Shown: positions 20,189 through 25,169 of the stretch, piece by piece | How the letters are laid out: each line of letters begins with the position of its first letter | Numbering within the stretch: position 1 is the first letter of the stretch | Position numbers and translations under genes: made by a program | Notes under the pieces: model-generated | Seen by the model: only the letters and a program-made list of their open reading frames with translations | Database searches by the model: none | Told to the model about the DNA's origin: nothing | Assembly: GCA_000969725.1 (NCBI GenBank) | Contig: JXSR01S074470.1 | Source: Ophiothrix spiculata | Lineage: Eukaryota; Echinodermata; Ophiuroidea; Amphilepidida; Ophiotrichidae | Length of the DNA: 25,169 bases | Strand: one strand, 5' to 3'

Positions 20189-20577
20189 TTCAAGTTGAGA
20201 ATTTGACCTTTCTTTTGACCTTTGACCCCCAAGGAAAGGTCAGACGACGGGGGTTACCATTAACACTTTTGATCGCTGGTCCAAGACAAACAATTTGACA
20301 CCTTAACCAAGGTAGAATTAGGATGAAGTTGAAAATTTGACCTTCCTATATCCTTTTTGTTGACCTTTGACCCCAAAGGAAAGGTTGGACGACGGGATTA
20401 CCATTGACACTATTGATCGCTGGTCCAAGATGAACAATTTGACATCTTAACCTTTGAAATCAGATGAAGTTGAAAATTTGACCTCCCTATATCCTTTCTG
20501 TTGACCTTTGACCCAAGGAAGGGTCAAACAACAGGGTCACCATTGACACTTTTGATCCCTGGTCTAAGAGGAACATT
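20189..20577. repeat. ~140-bp minisatellite, about 2.8 units, with DR1 motifs
   Basis: Three units start at about 20191, 20325 and 20466 with (C/G)AAGTTGA(G/A)AATTTGACCT. They share GGAAAGGT, ACCATT-ACAC-TTTGATC and CTGGTC-AAGA. Each unit has TGACCTTTGACCC exactly (20216-20228, 20361-20373, 20512-20524). The inverse, GGGTCAAAGGTCA, is a DR1 nuclear-receptor site (RXR/PPAR/HNF4 type). The array lies upstream of the sulfotransferase exon, so probably in its intron or 5' flank. Confidence 0.85.
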
Positions 20578-20919
20578 AATTAGAATTTGTCAGCGAAGAC
20601 CCAACATGGTGTAGACCCCCCCCCCCCCCCTTCACCAACTTTCATCAAAATTGTGTCCAAGTTCCATGAAAATCTGACAAAGTATATGAATTTTGTGATC
20701 AATCTTATTATTTTAGTCAGAGCAACTGATATCATTTTGCCTTTTAGTGAGGTGGAAAATGCTGGGTCCATCTATAGCTGCTTCAAGTCACAACTAAGAG
20801 AAGATATTGTGTGTATCCCATCATGCATTGCTTCCTATGAACAATTTTGTACAGGAAGTCATGTAAGTAGTTAGTAATGAAACATGCCTAAAATGCAAGA
20901 TCATAACAATTAACTATTA
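20578..20919. other. No gene; C-tract
   Basis: 15 consecutive C at 20616-20630. The overlapping open frames on both strands (20580-20874) show no known domain, and the proline run in the plus frame comes from the C-tract. Confidence 0.4.
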
Positions 20920-20990
20920 GGTCCCCCCCAAAAAAAAAAAATTGTTGTGTTGCCCTCCGGTTAAAATTTTTAGATGGGTCGGTAGGTCTG
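20920..20990. mobile_element. GGCC-type transposon end (left)
   Basis: TTA (20917-20919) precedes GGTCCCCCCCAAAAAAAAAA, then ATTGTTGTGTTGCCCTCCGG and GGGTCGGTAGGTC. The A-run plus TTGTTGTGT matches the inverse of the end at 23594. This is either an isolated end or the left end of a 2.7-kb element. Confidence 0.5.
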
Positions 20991-23560
20991 CAATTCTTTT
21001 TTTTTTTAGATGTGAATTGACATATGAAAGCAATCTGAGGAATATACTTCACCCATACATTAAAACATATGTTAAAGATCTGTCCATCTAGACTACTTTC
21101 CATTGGTATGCAATTTGAATTGATTACCTTGCCGCTTTCGGGTTCAAAAAATGTTTTTCCGACAGACATATTTACGTGTATTTCAATGGAGGAGTTATTT
21201 TCTGGTGTGCGCCCCTAGTGCAACATGATCAAAACAACGTGCAATTCAGAGCAACTTATGCTCTGTAGCCATTTAAAGCTATTAAAGAAACTAGCCTAGA
21301 TTTCACTTTAAATTAAAACCATACAGATATGCTCTAGGAAGCTTAATATTAAAGTGAAAAAAATCTACAAGGTCGGGAAATGGCTGATAGAGAATGATTT
21401 CTCAATATATTTCAGTGATGGTGGTGCAACTGGTCAGTTCTTTGGAATCCTAAATTTGTAAATTAGATACACTGTAAACCAGTTAAAGATCAATAAACTC
21501 GTCATTATAGACAATTTAATAAATTAACAGAGAAACAGCTCGATCAAAAAGAATTTTGCGACTTTATGTTGAAAACTTCAATTTTTTTAATGTTCCCGAC
21601 CTTTAAGGTCATGAAAAAGAGACGAATATTAGGCCTATTCTACAAAAATAGACCGGTCACTTACACATTTAGAAGGGGGTCCTGATGCTAAAAGATGGTC
21701 CTGAAAAAAAATTTGAAGGTCTGAAAGCTAGGGTGGTGGGTTATCATCCTAAACATCACAGAAGGCCACTGAGCTATAGTGTACATGTATGCGTTAACAA
21801 AGAGGTCATTTTAGGAGTGAATAAATCAGGGCTATTCATATAGTGGTGTAAAGAAAATGTTCTCCAAATCTATCCCTAAGAAAAGAACAACAAACTATCT
21901 TCAAGTACGGCATACTTCCCCAACAGCGACGGCCTCAGTATCCAATTCACAGACTTTAAACTCTAATTGTCCAACCCTCTTATCTTCCTCTTCCCCCACC
22001 AATCCTTATACAGTTATTTGAATTCCTTTTTAAAAATGAATTTCTTGTTTAAAATCAAAATTTAGTATTTCTATTTTCGCGGGAAAATGTCTGCGACCGT
22101 GTCTCGCATACTGCATCTCGCAACGTGCGCCTCCTCCACCATATTTTGTTCAACATATGCAGACACTCTTCCTGATGGAATAAACGGTGCATATTTTTAT
22201 AGTAAAACATCGTAGAAACGCTTCATTTACCAACCAGTTTCAATTTTATTTTATTTATTCAAACTTTGCCTTCACGCATAATACTTACGCAACGTTACCA
22301 TGACATACTGCTGGGCAAAACATTAGTGCTAGGCTAAACAAGACGTTACCACCGATAACGGTATCGGCATAGAAGATGCTGACCTGTGCAGGACACAACA
22401 TTTGTAAATGAGGCTGGTGCTCTGGGAATATTCGAGAACGATAGCGGGTAAGGCTATAAAATATTTGGACACCATTAAAGTATAGGTCCGTTAATATTTC
22501 TCTAGGCCTAAAAGACGATGAACATTGTTGCAAACACGCACCATCAATTTATATCACAGTACAAACTCCAGGGGTAGAATTTCGTTTTGATTTGCGAGAA
22601 TCAAATTGATTGAAAGAGTTACAATTACTACATGTTTCAATGGAGAAAATGATTCTCATATCTGGATGCTACGAGAATCATTGCGAGAATCGATTCTCTC
22701 TGATTCTTGCCGAGTTTCTGGCCCTAAAACTCACATATTATTCACATTATTAAACGACGTCTGCTAGCGAAAATCCTCATACTTTTTGAAGTGTTTCTTA
22801 AAGCGGCTGCGGAGCTCATCTGTATATGAGTGTGTTCCCCCGCACCAAAAAATAATACTTTGCTGTGCTGTGACGTAATCACTTCGAAATTTTTTAAAAA
22901 AAGCTCTCAAACGCATTAATAGCGTCCAATACATGTATGAACTGCTGAAATCAATCAATCTTCATGTACAATCGATTATTTTGGTTAACGACCGTCCCAT
23001 GATCACGCAATTTGATGACAAAACTATACGGCAAAAAGCTGCAAAATGTGCTTACCAAGGCCGATATAGAAAAAGGTTCAACGATTATGCGTTTTGCCCT
23101 GCTACGCGGATTGGCTGTTCCGGTGGTGTGTTACATTTGTAGCTTCCAGCAAAGTGTAAAAATTACTGTGTTTCAAAATGAAGTAAAACGTAAGTTCTTT
23201 CTTCCACAAAATGTACGATAGATTCACATGTCCATCAAAAAAATTTACAGCGCTAGAATATCTCACTGACGGCAGGAATTAAACGCAGCCTGTAGTCGGG
23301 CCTGTAGTAGAGGCTAGTAAATTACCAGCGCAAAACCCCACCATGTTTGTTATTGATTGAGAAATCCTGTTGTCATAAGTAGGAATAATTTTTTGTACAG
23401 CGAAAATGTAACTATTTCAAATGTAAATGTGCATTTTTATTCATTCTGTATGTATTAGAAAAATGAAAATGACGTTTTGCTGTGCATTTTGATTAAAAAT
23501 GTAAAAAATCATAAAATAAGTCAAATTTATGGTAAAAATGAACATTAAAAAAAAAACCAA
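20991..23560. other. No firmly supported gene
   Basis: Apart from the speculative exon at 22289-22401, I see no coding or RNA feature. The stretch 22080-22560 has more CpG than the rest. Near 22595-22712 the word GAGAATC and its inverse recur several times. AAGGTCGGGAA (21370) and its inverse (21596) may be ends of a decayed element. Confidence 0.35.
22289..22401 (-). CDS. Speculative upstream exon, possible membrane-anchor exon of the Gal3st gene
   Basis: On the minus strand a strong donor (GC|GTAAGTATT, GTAAGT at 22288-22283) ends an open stretch. An in-frame ATG lies at 22401-22399, and an acceptor-like CAG precedes 22383. The 37-residue reading from the ATG includes VIGGNVLFSLALMFCPAVC, a moderately hydrophobic segment. 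The donor leaves two bases of a codon, matching the phase-2 acceptor at 19957, so joining keeps the sulfotransferase frame open (intron about 2.3 kb). Against it: the phase match has a one-in-three chance, the hydrophobic segment is short with Cys and His, and the exon may lie inside a GGCC-ended element (20920-23594). It could also be a non-coding exon or nothing. Confidence 0.22.
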
Positions 23561-23594
23561 CACCGGTCCTACACAACAATTTTTTTTTTTGGCC
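23561..23594. mobile_element. GGCC-type transposon end (right)
   Basis: The sequence CCTACACAACAATTTTTTTT...GGCC is followed by TTA (23595-23597). Its inverse begins GGCCAAAAAAAAAA, then TTGTTGTGT, like the end at 20920. Confidence 0.5.
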
Positions 23595-23946
23595 TTATTC
23601 AACAACTCACTATAGTTCTGTTTCTCCTTAGCGTACTGTTGTTGATTCATGATAATCCACAGTTGATATTCAAATTAGCACGTCATGCACAACACACAGC
23701 GTTTACAAAAGTGTGATTATGCAGTACACGTCGGGCATATAATAGTAAGTGCAAAAAAGCCCGGTGCTGGGAAAAAATTGAAAACGTCAAAGCAGCAAAC
23801 GTTCACAAAATAGAACTTTGCTTAGATTAGGCCAAGTAAAAAATAAAACTAGTTTCTCGTCCGAACTTTTTGAAAAAAGGAGGATGAGGGCAGGGTTTTT
23901 TTTTTTATTTTACTTACCCGACATTCCGTTTTTAACAGACATTTAA

Positions 23947-24794
23947 AGGAGCTTGGTCTGATTTTTCAAAATTTGGTTTTCAATGTCAATCATATGAAAG
24001 AAGACCACTCAAGAGATCTAATTAGTTTCAAATTTCAGGTGCATCGCTCATACTATATGTTATTGTGTAAAAATAATTATGGTTACCATAATTAGGCCAA
24101 AAAAAAAAACAAGTTTGTATCTGGTAACATGCTTGAAAAAGTATATGCGGTATGCGGCTTTTTATTTTTTATTTGTTACTTTTCGAAAATGTAATGCGAT
24201 ATGCGGTTTTCCTTTTCTTTTCTTTTTTTACAAAAAATGCAGGATTCCCAGGAAGAAAAACACATTAAAACAATGCTCTTGGTTTTTTATATTATTTATT
24301 AATATCATTAATATCCATAAAGGATTTATATATAACTGTAGCCTTTGTTATTGTAATAGGTATTGAGTATCCATGTAATCTTACCTAAATATGAGTATTT
24401 TCCTGTATCTCCAGACATATGAACAATTAATTGCCGACTAATTGATAGGCTGAGAGTACCTGAATTGGTGTTCGTTTGTTTTTACGCAAGTCTCCAGTAA
24501 GCTTTTTACAGAATTTGGTGGGGTTTTTTAATTTATTTTTTTTTTATGCGAAATATCAAAAAAAAAAAAAAAAAATATGCGGGAAATATGTAACTAAACA
24601 GAAACGCGCGCGTGTTACCAGAAACAAACTTTTTTTTTTATTTGGCCTTATACACATTTTCATGTATATCTCCAAGACGGAACATAACTGAGCCGTGAAA
24701 TTTCACATGGGTTATAAGAAAAATATGAGCAACATTTTGGTACCAAAATCTCAAAAAGTTTGAAAAAAAGTTGAGGCAATTGGACCATGCTCCT
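23947..24794 (-). mobile_element. TTAA-flanked MITE (family B, copy 4), middle layer
   Basis: Ends AGGAGCTTGGTCTGATTTTT and CAATTGGACCATGCTCCT, with TTAA at 23943-23946 and 24795-24798. The palindrome TTATGGTTACCATAA is at 24077-24091. It is split by the GGCC element at 24095-24647; the two outer parts align with copies 1-3. Confidence 0.85.
24095..24647. mobile_element. PIF/Harbinger-like element (innermost layer)
   Basis: TIR GGCCAAAAAAAAAAACAAGT then TTGTATCTGGTAACA at the left; inverse of the right end GGCCAAATAAAAAAAAAGTT then TGTTTCTGGTAACA. TTA at 24092-24094 and 24648-24650. The interrupted host sequence ATTAGACACATTTTC is intact in other family B copies. The interior repeats TATGCGG several times. 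Short open frames inside are low-complexity. Confidence 0.85.
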
Positions 24795-24986
24795 TTAAGA
24801 GTTGAAATATGGGATAAGAGAACATTCAAGATCGTTCAAGAAGTGCAGATTGTGAAATAGCTCGATTTTCAGTGAAATTTCGAGGGAAAAAAGAAAATTT
24901 GTAAAAAGAAAAAAAAATTTTAATGCGGCAGCCAAAACGCATGCGCACGAGAACGAGAAACTAGTTTATTTTTTTACTTGGCCTTA

Positions 24987-25169
24987 TGTTAAATATTTTT
25001 TGAAGATGAGTAGGCCTATCTGTTGAACTGAAAACATTTAGAATTTAATTCATACGTTTTCAGGAAGATTTTCATTTTTATTATAATGCCATTCAGGACT
25101 GGATGAGCTTACCCAGTGCAATCAAATCCATTCCCAACAAACCTCTTTTTAAGAAATCAGTTAAAACTC
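24987..25169. other. No feature seen
   Basis: Window end; nothing supported. Confidence 0.35.

Larger units (their letters stand above)
23830..24983. mobile_element. PIF/Harbinger-like element (outer layer of a three-level nest)
   Basis: TIR GGCCAAGTAAAAAATAAAAC then TAGTTTCTCGT at the left. The inverse of the right end is GGCCAAGTAAAAAAATAAAC then TAGTTTCTCGT. TTA at 23827-23829 and 24984-24986 is the expected 3-bp TSD. Most of its length is the younger insertion at 23947-24794. What remains of its own interior is short and non-coding. Confidence 0.85.

Noticed and set aside
24079-24691. Lysine/phenylalanine-rich open frames
   Set aside because: Low-complexity reading of A/T tracts within a nested transposon.

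Overview
The window looks like non-coding, transposon-rich DNA from a metazoan nuclear genome, with one clear protein-coding exon. It is AT-rich, has a consensus spliceosomal acceptor, a Golgi-type sulfotransferase exon and dense short non-autonomous DNA transposons, and shows no operon-like packing. I infer a marine invertebrate, possibly a deuterostome (echinoderm, hemichordate or cephalochordate). Nothing here fixes the species. A run of Ns (12624-13316) is an assembly gap.

Gene content: the only confident gene is on the minus strand, 19957-18751. It is a large 3'-terminal exon of a galactose-3-O-sulfotransferase (Gal3st family), preceded by a clear splice acceptor and carrying both PAPS-binding motifs. 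A possible upstream exon at 22383-22289 (minus) has a matching splice phase but is speculative. A compositionally distinct, coding-like patch at 15547-15780 could not be identified.

Mobile DNA: almost everything else I can support is miniature inverted-repeat or foldback elements, defined from sequence by terminal inverted repeats (TIRs) and target-site duplications (TSDs). (a) Five elements have G-tract/C-tract ends (roughly CCCGGGGGG..CCCCCCGGG) and 8-bp TSDs, hAT-like: 1879-2229, 6103-6683, 7005-7328, 10437-10742, 15979-16197. (b) Four copies of one family have AGGAGC..AGCTCCT-type ends and TTAA on both sides: 2557-2808, 4983-5525, 14036-14368, 23947-24794. (c) GGCC-ended elements with TTA/TAA flanks are PIF/Harbinger-like: 8113-8429, 12510 into the gap, 23830-24983, 24095-24647, and ends at 20920 and 23594. 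(d) TA-flanked elements are Tc1/mariner/pogo-like: 5112-5326, 14594-14838, 16466-17017, 17857-18292. (e) Long foldbacks lie at 3807-4126, 4175-4340, 7591-7850, 15192-15347 and 18484-18710.

Nesting gives a relative order of insertion. At the right end a GGCC element (23830-24983) contains a TTAA element (23947-24794), which contains a second GGCC element (24095-24647). At 10075-10838 a tandem duplication supplies an uninterrupted copy of the target site of one hAT-like element. A minisatellite at 20189-20577, probably in the intron or 5' flank of the sulfotransferase gene, carries three exact DR1-type nuclear-receptor motifs. I see no autonomous transposase, rRNA, tRNA, CRISPR or prokaryotic feature.
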